In this document: positions 21,097-30,477 of the stretch, one piece after another | Layout of the letters: every line of letters begins with the position of its first letter | Numbering within the stretch: position 1 is the stretch's first letter | Origin: an uncultured Clostridia bacterium | GTDB lineage: Bacteria > Bacillota > Clostridia > Christensenellales > UBA1750 | DNA length: 64,000 nucleotides | Direction of reading: 5' to 3' | Assembly (NCBI GenBank): GCA_904393115.1 | Contig: CAJFMX010000008.1 | Location: 38,613-102,612, forward strand | Position numbers and translations under genes: made by a program | The notes under the pieces: generated by a model | Databases searched by the model: none | What the model saw: the letters and a program-made list of their open reading frames with translations, nothing else | What the model was told of the DNA's origin: nothing

Positions 21097-21888
21097 TCAC
21101 GCCGCGCGCTCCAGTTCATACAGGCGATAGAACTTGCGATACAGGCGCTCTGCGAACACCGCTCGGAAGAACGCTCTCTCGAGCGGCTTCAGCGCATTGA
21201 CCAGGACGTCTGGTGTGAGCGAATGCTCCGCCCTGCACCCGATCTTCGTATCCTTCAGCAAGGAGCGAATCTCCTCGATGCCGTACACTTCGGCGACGCC
21301 CACGTCCTTCACTGGATTCTTGTACTTTGATGCCCTTGCGCCCAGCGCGGTATAGACATCCATCAGAATCTGAAGGCGGGCGTATTTCTTTCCGAGCGCC
21401 TGGAGCAAGCGGCGCACCTGCTCGTTTGTCAGATACATGCTGACCCCTTCCAAGAGCAGGACGGCCGACTCCCCGTCCGGCAGGGTCTCGAGCTGCTCCG
21501 GTTTCGAGGCGTCCAATGCCATCATCCGATACGCCTCGTCTTCCTCGTAGTATTTTTTCCGCAGGAAGAGCACTTCCGGAAAATCCGTGTCGATCCAATG
21601 CAGATAGGGAGCTTTGACCCGCAGGCATCGGCTGTCCAGGCCGCAGCCAATCTGCAGGACGAGCGCCTCCGGGTTTGCGCAGAGCATCTCCTCCGTCCAG
21701 TCGTCAAACACCCTGGCCCGCATCGCCATCGCATACGCCAGCCACTTGGACTTTCCCTTGCCGCGGATGGGGAACCCTTCCGCTTCCCAGATTTTTTCCG
21801 CCATTGGGTCGTGCAGAATCCGATTCTTCTTGCTGACACGCGCCTTTCCATACAGCGGGATAAACAAGGTTTTGTGGACTTCCTTCAT
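21097..21888 (-). CDS. Class I SAM methyltransferase, leucine carboxyl methyltransferase type
   Basis: Member of the LCM/PPM1-TYW4-like family; bacterial members methylate small molecules or polyketide-type acids, so the substrate is unknown. 263 residues. The family signs are FDDWTEEMLCANPEALVLQIGCGLDSR (SAM motif with the C-G-x-D-x-R core), HWIDTDFPEV, VLLLEGVSMYLT, and many lysines and arginines in the C-terminal half. Codon use is visibly more A/T-rich than in its neighbours, and it has its own promoter and terminator, so it looks like an acquired single-gene unit. RBS GGAGGGG precedes the ATG. Confidence 0.85.
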   Translation of the reverse strand: MKEVHKTLFIPLYGKARVSKKNRILHDPMAEKIWEAEGFPIRGKGKSKWLAYAMAMRARVFDDWTEEMLCANPEALVLQIGCGLDSRCLRVKAPYLHWIDTDFPEVLFLRKKYYEEDEAYRMMALDASKPEQLETLPDGESAVLLLEGVSMYLTNEQVRRLLQALGKKYARLQILMDVYTALGARASKYKNPVKDVGVAEVYGIEEIRSLLKDTKIGCRAEHSLTPDVLVNALKPLERAFFRAVFAERLYRKFYRLYELERAA

Positions 21889-21927
21889 AGGCGCCCCTCC
21901 GCTTCATTTGCCGTCTGCCCTGGGTCC

Positions 21928-21956
21928 ATCGTATCACAGGGCCGAAGAAACTGCAA
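21928..21956 (-). promoter_or_regulatory. Promoter of the methyltransferase gene
   Basis: Minus strand: -35 TTGCAG (21951-21956), 17-bp spacer, -10 TACGAT (21928-21933) preceded by TGTGA. The likely start of transcription is about 30 bp before the ATG. Confidence 0.75.
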
Positions 21957-21958
21957 GA

Positions 21959-21990
21959 ACAGCCGCAGCAGTTTGCACTGCTGCGGCTGT
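21959..21990 (-). terminator. Hairpin terminator after the amidohydrolase gene
   Basis: A 13-bp perfect stem (21959-21971 with 21978-21990) with a 6-base loop starts 38 bp after the amidohydrolase stop. On the minus strand it runs into a T-rich stretch (TCTTGCAGTTTCTT) rather than a clean U-tract. Confidence 0.65.
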
Positions 21991-22028
21991 ACGCCGATGC
22001 GCGCCCATTGCCCGGAGGGCGCGTTTCC

Positions 22029-23654
22029 TCACGCGCGGAAGCGGATCCTGCCGCCCATGACCGTAAGGCACGGCGAAAGGTCCTTGACCTGCTCGGGCGC
22101 GACCTCGAAGAAGTCCTCCGGAAGGACCGTGAGGTCCGCGTCGAACCCGGGGACGAGGTCTCCGCGCCGCTTTTCGTCCCCGCTCGCCGCGGCGACGTTG
22201 CGTGTGAAGACGCGCAGCGCCTCCTGCGCGTTGAGGTTCTCCTCGGGCCGCCAGCCGCCCGCGGGCTCGCCGGCAAAGTCCGCGCGCGTCATGGCGCAGT
22301 AGAGGTTCTTGCAGCTGTCCATGCCCTCGACCGGGCAGTCCGAGCCGCCGGAGACGTTGACCCCGCGCCGGAGCAGCCCCTTCCAGCTGTAGCTGTGCGC
22401 GGCGCGCGCCTGGCCCACGCGGTCCTCGACGATGTGCGCGTCGTATTCCAGGAACACGGGCTGCACATAGGCCTGCACGCCCAGCGCCGCGAACCGGTCC
22501 AGCAGCGCCTCGTCCGTGATCTGGCAGTGGACGATGCCGTGGCGGGGCTTGTGGTCCGGGTCGTCCTTCTGCGCATGCTCGATGGCCGTCAGGCACACAT
22601 CCATGGCCGCGTCGCCGATGGCGTGGATGGCCACGGGCATGCCGTGCGCGTGCGCGGCGCGGACCATCGCCTCGATCTCCTCCGGCGCGTAGCAGAGCAG
22701 GCCGCGCGTCTCCGGCGCGTCGGCATAGGGCGCGCGCAAATACGCCGTGCGCGCGCCGAGCGACCCGTCGGAGATGATCTTGAGGCTGTAGAGCGAGAAG
22801 GCGCCCTCCGCCTCGCCCGAAAAATGGCCCTGCGCAAAGAAGCGCTCGATCTCCGCCTCCCCCAGCAGCTGGCACTGTTCCAAGACGCGCACGGCCAGCG
22901 CGTCCTCGCGCGCGAGCTTCCGGTAGGCCGCGATCACCGTCTCCGGGCTGCACCCGGCCATGGCGTGCAGGTCGTCCGAGTGGACGCAGGTGATGCCGCG
23001 CGAGGCCGCGTACTCCGCCGCGCGGCGCAGGATCTCCGCCGCCTCGTCCACGGAGACCTCGCGCTCCGTCTTGTACAGCAGGCTGACCGCGTTCTCGCTG
23101 ACGATGCCTGTGGGCCTGCCCGCCTCGTCCAGGTAGATCTCCCCGCCCGGCACGCGCGTCGCCTCCGTGATGCCGAAGCGCTCCAGGGCGCGCGTGTTTC
23201 CCACCGCGATGTGGCCGCAGATGCGCGGCGCGACGATCGGGTGCTCCGTGGAGACGGCGTCCAGGTCCTGCCGGGTGGGCATGCGCCTGTCGGGGAAGCG
23301 GTCCTGGTTCCAGCCGTGGGCGTAGACGACCTCGCCCGCGGGGATGTGGTTCTGCTCGATGAAGCGGCGGCAGAGCGCCTGCACCTCCTCGATGGAGTTG
23401 GCGTCCTTGAGCTCCACCTCGCGCAGCGTCACGCCGAAGTGGAGCAGGTGCATGTGGCTGTCGCCAAAGCCGGGGTAGACCGTCGCGCCGTGCAGGTCCA
23501 CGCACTCCGTCTCCTCGCCCCGGAGCATGAGGATGGCCTCGTCGTCGCCCAGGGCGTAGATCTTGCCGTCCAATATGGCCATGGCCGTCTCCGGAAGGAG
23601 GCCGTCCAGCCCGCGCAGGCGCGCGTTATAGAGAATCAACTGCATGTCGTCCAT
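22029..23654 (-). CDS. YtcJ-like metal-dependent amidohydrolase
   Basis: Amidohydrolase family 3 (DUF6/YtcJ type) enzyme; substrate unknown, with N-acyl or cyclic amides likely. 541 residues. The HxH metal motif is in GFGDSHMHL; further His in VPVAIHAIGDAAMD-like and VHCQITDE regions, and the late GGSDCPVEGMD Asp are conserved in the family. I chose the ATG at 23654, whose TGATG overlap with the NlpC stop couples the genes; a TTG six codons earlier would read through that stop region. It is the last gene of the peptidase group described around it. Confidence 0.88.
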   Translation of the reverse strand: MDDMQLILYNARLRGLDGLLPETAMAILDGKIYALGDDEAILMLRGEETECVDLHGATVYPGFGDSHMHLLHFGVTLREVELKDANSIEEVQALCRRFIEQNHIPAGEVVYAHGWNQDRFPDRRMPTRQDLDAVSTEHPIVAPRICGHIAVGNTRALERFGITEATRVPGGEIYLDEAGRPTGIVSENAVSLLYKTEREVSVDEAAEILRRAAEYAASRGITCVHSDDLHAMAGCSPETVIAAYRKLAREDALAVRVLEQCQLLGEAEIERFFAQGHFSGEAEGAFSLYSLKIISDGSLGARTAYLRAPYADAPETRGLLCYAPEEIEAMVRAAHAHGMPVAIHAIGDAAMDVCLTAIEHAQKDDPDHKPRHGIVHCQITDEALLDRFAALGVQAYVQPVFLEYDAHIVEDRVGQARAAHSYSWKGLLRRGVNVSGGSDCPVEGMDSCKNLYCAMTRADFAGEPAGGWRPEENLNAQEALRVFTRNVAAASGDEKRRGDLVPGFDADLTVLPEDFFEVAPEQVKDLSPCLTVMGGRIRFRA

Positions 23655-24469
23655 CAAAAGATACTCCCGCAATCCGTCATGGTCTCGCGCAGGTCCCCGC
23701 GGTAGCGCGGGTGGCCCGGCGTCAGGGAGGCCAGCACCACGCCCTCGTCCCCCTCGTGGGAGGTGGAGTGGATGAACAGGCCGTTGCGAATGTACATCCC
23801 CACGTGGCCGGGGAAGAAGAGCAGGTCGCCCATCTGCACCCTGTCAAAGGGGATGCTGTGCACGGGGAAGCCGGGCACGATCTTCGCGTCGCGGTAGATG
23901 AGCACGCCGCAGAGCATGTAGGCCATCGAGCACAGGCCCGAGCAGTCGATGCCCAGCGGCGACTTGCCGCCCCAGCGGTAGGGCGCGCCCAGGTACGGCA
24001 GCGCCGCCTGCACGATCTCCCGGCGCAGCGCCGCCTCGTCCTTGCCCTGCGCGCTCGTCACGTGCGGCGCGAGGTAGTTCGTCCGCGTCCAGGCGCGGCT
24101 GCCGTTCGGGAGGATGACCTCGGACCAACCGTTCTCCGCGGTGCGGCCGCTCACGCCCAGCAGCGCCCCGCGCGGCACGCTGACGCGCGGGCTGCTCTGC
24201 ACGCGCGGCTCGCGCATCAGGTCTGCGCAGCGCTTTGTGAGGATGCGCTTTTGCGCGGCGTCAAAGTCGCGCGTCCCCTCCCCCTCGGGGAAGAGGCGCC
24301 CCCGCTCCACCCATCCCTCGTAGCGGTAGTGCGTGCGCACGCGCACCCATTCCTTCTTCTCCTCCAGAACCTCCACGCGCATGCCGAAGAGCGCCTCGTC
24401 CGCCTGCTCGCAGACGCGCGCCGGCTCGCTCATCAGGGGCGCAAGGCCCGTGACAATCCGTGCAAACAC
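23654..24469 (-). CDS. NlpC/P60 cysteine peptidase with SH3b domains (YkfC-like)
   Basis: Predicted gamma-D-glutamyl-L-diamino-acid endopeptidase. 271 residues: two SH3b-like segments (about 15-60 and 85-135), then an NlpC/P60 domain with catalytic Cys176 in GIDCSGL, His222 in GHVGMYI and His235 in FIHSTS. No signal peptide or membrane segment is seen at the N-terminus (MFARIVTGLAPLMSEPARV), so it is probably cytoplasmic, like B. subtilis YkfC, which trims imported murein peptides. It sits next to an LD-carboxypeptidase gene and the opp importer, which supports that role. Confidence 0.88.
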   Translation of the reverse strand: MFARIVTGLAPLMSEPARVCEQADEALFGMRVEVLEEKKEWVRVRTHYRYEGWVERGRLFPEGEGTRDFDAAQKRILTKRCADLMREPRVQSSPRVSVPRGALLGVSGRTAENGWSEVILPNGSRAWTRTNYLAPHVTSAQGKDEAALRREIVQAALPYLGAPYRWGGKSPLGIDCSGLCSMAYMLCGVLIYRDAKIVPGFPVHSIPFDRVQMGDLLFFPGHVGMYIRNGLFIHSTSHEGDEGVVLASLTPGHPRYRGDLRETMTDCGSIF

Positions 24470-24499
24470 GGCAATTCCCCCTTTTTTCTCTTTTTTCGT

Positions 24500-25273
24500 C
24501 TATTGCAGTTCGTCCACGACGCGCTTTGCGATGCGGCCGATCGTGCGCCGTCCCGCGCCCTCCTCGGGCAGGTCCGTGACAAAGACCCCGAGGTAAACGG
24601 GCGGCCGGTCCGCCAGGAAGAAGATCCCGCTGTCGTGGTCCACGTCCGCAAGGCTCCCGGTCTTGTGCGCGGCGCGCAGCGGCTGCGGGATGTAGCGGAA
24701 GAAGTCGTCCTTGCAGCGCTGGGCGAGGAGGATCTCCATCGCGTGGCCGCACATCCCGGGCGAGAGGACCTCCTCCCGGTAGATCCCGCGGAACATCGCG
24801 CACTGGTCGCGGGCGCTGGTGTAGTTGTTGCGCCCGGCGTCGATGGCGGCGTAGTCGAGCATGCACCGCTCCAGCCGGGTGCTCCCCCAGCCCTGCGCCT
24901 GGCAGAAGGCGTTGACGCGCTCCATCGTCAGGCGCCGGATCAATGCGTTTGTCGCGGTGTTGTCGCTGGTGATGATCATCCAGCGCAGCAGCTCGTCCAG
25001 GGTCAGGGCCTGCGGGCCGCCGTCAAAGACTTCGCTGTCGGGCAGGATGTGCGGCGCGGGGACGAAGATCTCCTCCGCAAGGCTTGCCCGCCCCTGCTCG
25101 ACCTCGCGCAGCGCGGAAAGCAGGATCGCCACCTTGATCGTGGAGGCGGAGACCACGCGCCGGTCCGCGTCCCATTCCAGCAGCGTCTCCCCGCTCCCGG
25201 CGTCCGCAAGGAGCAGGGACGCGCGGCCCGGGCCCGCCTGCGCGATCGAAAGAACCTCTTGTTTCCAGTCCAT
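24500..25273 (-). CDS. Class A beta-lactamase-fold serine hydrolase
   Basis: Serine hydrolase of the beta-lactamase 2 type (PF13354). 257 residues with all three fold motifs: SASTIK (Ser44, Lys47), TSDNT (Ser103, Asp104, Asn105) and HKTGS (204-207). The Glu166 motif of true class A lactamases was not found and there is no signal peptide, so antibiotic hydrolysis is unlikely; peptide or D-amino-acid bond hydrolysis is more plausible. It starts MDWKQEVLSIAQAG, 14 bp after the LD-carboxypeptidase stop, so the two are probably cotranscribed. Confidence 0.82.
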   Translation of the reverse strand: MDWKQEVLSIAQAGPGRASLLLADAGSGETLLEWDADRRVVSASTIKVAILLSALREVEQGRASLAEEIFVPAPHILPDSEVFDGGPQALTLDELLRWMIITSDNTATNALIRRLTMERVNAFCQAQGWGSTRLERCMLDYAAIDAGRNNYTSARDQCAMFRGIYREEVLSPGMCGHAMEILLAQRCKDDFFRYIPQPLRAAHKTGSLADVDHDSGIFFLADRPPVYLGVFVTDLPEEGAGRRTIGRIAKRVVDELQ

Positions 25274-25287
25274 GTGCGCCTCCGTTC

Positions 25288-26208
25288 TCAGTCGGGAAGG
25301 ATGGTGAGCGTCTGCGCGCCGGCGTCCAGCTCCGCCCGCGCGCCCAAGGGGAGCGAGAGCGTGGGCTCGCTGTGGCCGCAGGTCAGGCCCGCCAGCACCG
25401 GGATGCCAAGCGGCGCCAGCAGGTCGCAGAAGACCTCCTCGAGCGTCAGGCTCTCGCCCTTTGCGGTACAGTCCGTAAAGTACCCCAGCGCGATGCCCCG
25501 GCAGCCTGCGAGCGCGCCGGAGGCCACGAGGTGCCAGAGCATGCCGTCCACGCGGTAGGGGGCCTCGCCCACGTCCTCCAGGAAGAGGATCGTTCCGCTT
25601 AGGTTCGGCGCATAGGGCGTGCCGATGGCCGAGGAGATCAGGGAGAGGTTGCCGCCCACGAGCGTGCCCGCGGCCCGGCCGGGCGCGATCGTCGTGCGCG
25701 GCGCGCCGTCGCAGTTGGGCAGCGCGCCCCACTCCCCGCCAAAGAGCGCCAGGCGCAGCCAGCGCTCGGTGTAGGGGTCCAGGCCCTTGTGCCACTCCGT
25801 GGAGGGCATGGGCGTGTGGAAGGAGCGGATGCCGAGGTTCTGCAGCATCGCGTGGAAAAAGGTGATGTCGCTGTAGCCGAACAGGGGCTTGGGGTTGCGC
25901 GCCACGGCCCCCCAATCGATGCGGGGATAGAGGCGCTGCGCGCCATAGCCGCCGCGCAGGCAGAGGATGCCCTCGACCTCGGGGGCGAGGAAGGCGGCGT
26001 TGACGTCCGCGGCGCGGACGGCGTCGTCGCCGGCGAGGTAGCCGCGGCGCGCGCGGGCGCTGGGATAGACCTTGGCCGCAAGGCCCAGGGCGCGCACGGC
26101 CTGCTCCGCCGCTTCGAGCCGGCCCTCGGGCAGCGGGCCGGAGGGCGCCAGCAGCGCCACGCAGCTCCCCTGCCGAAGCGGCGGCAGGGGCGACAGATGC
26201 GTATCCAT
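25288..26208 (-). CDS. LD-carboxypeptidase, S66 family (LdcA/YkfA-like)
   Basis: Removes the terminal D-alanine from murein tetrapeptides in the cytoplasm. 306 residues. Seen: VALLAPSGPL at the N-terminus, LRGGYGAQRLYPRIDW, the nucleophile Ser113 in GYSDIT, the GGNLSLISSAIGTPY stretch, and GLTCGHSEP with the catalytic His near the C-terminus. MccF (microcin immunity) belongs to the same family and cannot be fully excluded. Start MDTHLSPLPP chosen because GGAAAGGACG precedes it; a longer reading enters the hairpin region. Neighbours NlpC/P60 and opp favour peptidoglycan recycling. Confidence 0.9.
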   Translation of the reverse strand: MDTHLSPLPPLRQGSCVALLAPSGPLPEGRLEAAEQAVRALGLAAKVYPSARARRGYLAGDDAVRAADVNAAFLAPEVEGILCLRGGYGAQRLYPRIDWGAVARNPKPLFGYSDITFFHAMLQNLGIRSFHTPMPSTEWHKGLDPYTERWLRLALFGGEWGALPNCDGAPRTTIAPGRAAGTLVGGNLSLISSAIGTPYAPNLSGTILFLEDVGEAPYRVDGMLWHLVASGALAGCRGIALGYFTDCTAKGESLTLEEVFCDLLAPLGIPVLAGLTCGHSEPTLSLPLGARAELDAGAQTLTILPD

Positions 26209-26230
26209 GGAAAAAACGTCCTTTCCGCAG

Positions 26231-26258
26231 ACAAGGGCGCGCCGCAGCGCGCCCTTGT
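26231..26258. terminator. 12-bp perfect hairpin between opp operon and LD-carboxypeptidase
   Basis: Arms 26231-26242 and 26247-26258 are exact reverse complements with loop CGCA. It lies 33 bp after the oppF stop. On the minus strand no U-tract follows, so attenuation rather than complete termination is possible; on the plus strand it is followed by GCGTTGATTTTTT. Confidence 0.55.
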
Positions 26259-26291
26259 GCGTTGATTTTTTGCGATGCAAAAGCGGTTCGG

Positions 26292-27226
<935 letters not shown>

Positions 27227-27230
<4 letters not shown>

Positions 27231-28327
27231 GCGCCTGCGCCCCCTTCGCTGTTGAGTTTCTGGATGATCTTGGGCGGCTCGACCTTGGGCGCGCGCGGAT
27301 CGAGCAGCCAGGTGCGCGCCTTGTGCGTGGGCGAGACGTCAAAGTAGGGCGGCCGCTCCACAAAGTCGATCTTGAGCGCGCGCGGGTTGCGCGGGGCGAA
27401 GGCGTCGCCGTGCACGGGGGTGAAGAGGTTGGGCGGCGTGCCCTGGATGGAGAAGAGCTCCTCCCCCTTGACGCCCAGCTGCGGCAGCGACGAGAGCAGC
27501 GCCCAGGTATAGGGATGGCGCGGATCGTAGAAGATCTCCTCCGCCATGCCCAGCTCCACGATGTCGCCGGCGTACATGACGGCAACGCGGTCCGCGATGT
27601 TGGCCACGACCCCGAGGTCGTGGGTGATGAAGATGACGGTGAGGTTGTACTTCTTCTTGAGCTCCTTGAGCAGGTAGAGCACCTGGGCCTGGATCGTGAC
27701 GTCCAGGGCCGTCGTCGGCTCGTCGCAGATGAGGATCTTGGGCCGGCAGGCGATGGCGATGGCGATGACGACCCTCTGGCGCATGCCGCCGGAGAACTCG
27801 TGCGGGTACTGCTTATAGCGGCGCTCGGGGTTGTCGATGCGCACGTCCCGCATGATGGACAGGACCGCCTCCTTGAGCGCCTTGCCGCGCAGGCCCTGGT
27901 GCAGGCGGATGGCCTCGCCGATCTGCGCGCCGATGGTCTTGAGCGGATTGAGGCTGGTCATGGGGTCCTGCAGGATCATGCAGACCTCCTTGCCGCGCAC
28001 GCGGAGCCAGTCCTTCTCCTTCTTGAACTTGGCAAGGTCGGCATAGACGCCGTTCTCGTCCTGGCCGTAGAGGTCGGGGGCGCTCTCGTCCTTCTCCATA
28101 CCGTAGTAGCGGATGGAGCCCTCGTCGATGAAGCCGTTGCTGTCCAGCAGGCCGATCAGGTTCTTGTTGAGCACGGACTTGCCGCAGCCGGACTCGCCGA
28201 CGATGGCCAGGCTCTCGCCGCGGTGCACGTCCAGCGAAAGGCCGCGGATGGCGTGCAGCACGCGCCCGCGCAGGGAAAAGCGCACGCTCAGGTCCCGGAT
28301 GGAGAGGATGGTGTTGTTTTCAGTCAT
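27227..28327 (-). CDS. oppD: Oligopeptide ABC transporter, ATP-binding protein OppD
   Basis: Second ATPase of the importer. 366 residues: Walker [11 protein letters not shown]-loop [10 protein letters not shown], signature FSGGMRQR, Walker [14 protein letters not shown]-loop ITHDLGVV, and the C-terminal [14 protein letters not shown] stretch typical of OppD/DppD. An insertion of about 25 residues after the Walker A region (around [18 protein letters not shown]) is longer than usual. RBS AAGGAGG precedes the start. Confidence 0.95.
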
Positions 28328-28342
28328 TTTGCGCGCGCCTCC

Positions 28343-29347
28343 TTAGCGATGGTTCTTGGGATCGGCCGCGTCCGAGAAGGCGTTGCCCACCACGTAAAAG
28401 GAGATGGTGACGATGGACAGGATGATCGTCGGATAGATGAGCTGGTAGCGCAGGTTCGGGCTCATCATGAGGGTGCGGCCCTCGTTGATGAGGTTGCCCA
28501 GGGACGGGATCGTCGCCGGCAGGCCCAGGCCGATGTAGGTGATGAACACCTCCGAGCCGATGGCCGAGGGGATCGACAGCGCCATGCGCAGCATGACCAC
28601 CGACACGAGGTACGGCAGCAGGTTGCGCAGGATGATGCGGTATACCGGCGTGCCCAGGCACCGCGAGGCCAGGTTGTACTCCCTGTCGCGGATGATGATG
28701 ATCTGGTTGCGGATAAAGCGCGCCATGCCGATCCAGGAGGTGATGGACATGGCCAGGATGATCGTCCCCACCCCGGGCCGCAGCATGTAGGACACCAGGA
28801 TCAGCACAACGGTCGAGGGGATGTTGTCCAGGATGTTGTACAGCTCCGTAAAGACGAAGTCCAGCTTGCGCACATAGCCCCACAGCACGCCGACCGTGAT
28901 GCCGACGACCGCCTCGATGCAGGCCACGGCAAGGCCGATCAGCAGCGAGGTGCGCGTGCCCTGCCACAGCCGGGACCAGAGGTCCTGGCCGATGGAGTTG
29001 GTGCCCAGCCAGTGGACGGAGTTCGGCGGCTCGTTGCGCAGGGGGATGCCGGTCTCCGGGTCGTTGTTCACGGCAAAGGCGTCGAACTGCCCGGGAAGGT
29101 ACGGCTGCAAAAACGTAAACGCCAGGATGATCAGCACAATGAAGACGAGGGCCAGCGCCAGCTTGTTCTTGCAGAAGGCGCGGAAGGTGCTGCCCCAGTA
29201 GGAGTAGTTGGAGTAGCCGGTGCGCTCGACCTCCTTGGCGTCGAACTCGGCGAACTGAAAGGCCTCCGCCTCGTCCAGGGCCGCCTTGAGGTTTTCGCTG
29301 CACTCGCGCTCGAGCGCTTCGAGCTTGGGATGCTTGATGATGCCCAT
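28343..29347 (-). CDS. oppC: Oligopeptide ABC transporter permease OppC
   Basis: Inner permease half. 334 residues: a cytoplasmic N-terminal region of about 60 residues, first membrane helix (LALALVFIVLIILAFTFL), the DppC-type outside segment with LGTNSIGQDLWSRL, then the core permease helices with the EAA-type coupling loop ASRCLGTPVYRIILRNLLP. Together with OppB it forms the pore; RBS AAAGGAGG is well placed. Confidence 0.94.
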   Translation of the reverse strand: MGIIKHPKLEALERECSENLKAALDEAEAFQFAEFDAKEVERTGYSNYSYWGSTFRAFCKNKLALALVFIVLIILAFTFLQPYLPGQFDAFAVNNDPETGIPLRNEPPNSVHWLGTNSIGQDLWSRLWQGTRTSLLIGLAVACIEAVVGITVGVLWGYVRKLDFVFTELYNILDNIPSTVVLILVSYMLRPGVGTIILAMSITSWIGMARFIRNQIIIIRDREYNLASRCLGTPVYRIILRNLLPYLVSVVMLRMALSIPSAIGSEVFITYIGLGLPATIPSLGNLINEGRTLMMSPNLRYQLIYPTIILSIVTISFYVVGNAFSDAADPKNHR

Positions 29348-29348
29348 G

Positions 29349-30293
29349 TTACCGGTTTCCTCCTTTCGAGCCGAAGCTGATGCGCGGGTCGAGCAGAACC
29401 ATCAGCAGGTCGCCGAAGATCAGGCCCACAACGCCCACGCAGGCGAACACCAGCACGATGCCCTGCACCATGTTGTTGTCCTGCTTTTTGACCACGTCCA
29501 CGAGCAGGCCGCCCATGCCGGGGATGGAGTAGAGCGACTCGATGTAGATGGAGCCGACGACCGTGTTGAGGAAGGAGGTCGGGATGTACTGCGCCATGGG
29601 CACAAAGGCGTTGCGGAAGATGTGGGTGAACATGATCCGGTTGCTGGACACGCCCTTGATCTTGGCCAGCTGCACGTAGTCCTTTGTGCTCTCGTCGACC
29701 ATGTAGCGCCTGAGCCACATGGCGTAATAGGCGATGTTGCCCAGCGACATGGAGAACACCGGCAGCACCCAGGAGACCCAGTTCTCCTCGTCAAAGATCA
29801 GCGAGATGCCCAGCAGCTCCGTTCCATAGAGCTGGATGAACAGGTAATAGACGGCCGCGGGCACCGCCTGGATGAAGACGATGAACGCCGTGCCGATGTG
29901 GTCAAAGAGCCGGCCCTTGTACTTGGCCATGAGCGTGCCCATGGGGATGCCCACCACCAGCGCCACGATCAGCGCCATGGAGCCCAGCTGGATGGAGACC
30001 GGAATCTTCGGGGCGAGGATCTCGGTCACGGGCACGTTGTTTCGATAGATTCTGGACGTTCCAAGGTCGCCGTGCAGGAACAGATTCTTAAAAAAGTTGA
30101 GCACCTGCACGGGCATGGGCTGATCCATGCCCATCAAGGCAAGGCCGTTCTGAATCTGTTCATTCGTCATTTTATCAAAGTTTGGGAAATAGCCTTCGAT
30201 GGGCATCTGGCGCATCAGGACAAAAACAATGGTCAGGATGATGAGCAACGTTATGAATGACCGCGCCAAACGCTTGCCTAGGTATTTGAGCAT
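29349..30293 (-). CDS. oppB: Oligopeptide ABC transporter permease OppB
   Basis: Other permease half. 314 residues: N-terminal helix (FITLLIILTIVFVLM), the OppB/DppB outside segment with NLFLHGDLGTS, then five more helices and the coupling loop KDYVQLAKIKGVSSNRIMF, ending in LLMVLLDPRISF. The start MLKYLGKRLARS has AAGGGGG upstream; the reading frame is open 24 codons earlier without good support. It follows oppA after 184 bp. Confidence 0.94.
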   Translation of the reverse strand: MLKYLGKRLARSFITLLIILTIVFVLMRQMPIEGYFPNFDKMTNEQIQNGLALMGMDQPMPVQVLNFFKNLFLHGDLGTSRIYRNNVPVTEILAPKIPVSIQLGSMALIVALVVGIPMGTLMAKYKGRLFDHIGTAFIVFIQAVPAAVYYLFIQLYGTELLGISLIFDEENWVSWVLPVFSMSLGNIAYYAMWLRRYMVDESTKDYVQLAKIKGVSSNRIMFTHIFRNAFVPMAQYIPTSFLNTVVGSIYIESLYSIPGMGGLLVDVVKKQDNNMVQGIVLVFACVGVVGLIFGDLLMVLLDPRISFGSKGGNR

Positions 30294-30477
30294 ACGCACT
30301 GCCCCCTTGCAAAGTTCGGGGATGCGCCTTTCCCAATGCGCACCGCCCTTTTTCTCGCGCCGCAAAAGGGCGCACGCCTCCCGTTTGAAGCAGAAATCTG
30401 CGCAAGGAACCCCCGCTCAGCACAGGGGTTCTTTGCACAGGATCGGGCAAAAGTGGATTTTGTCGTCTTTTTGTGGA

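Noticed and set aside
24500..25273. Antibiotic-inactivating beta-lactamase
   Set aside because: No signal peptide and the deacylation Glu region was not found; the neighbourhood is peptidoglycan recycling.
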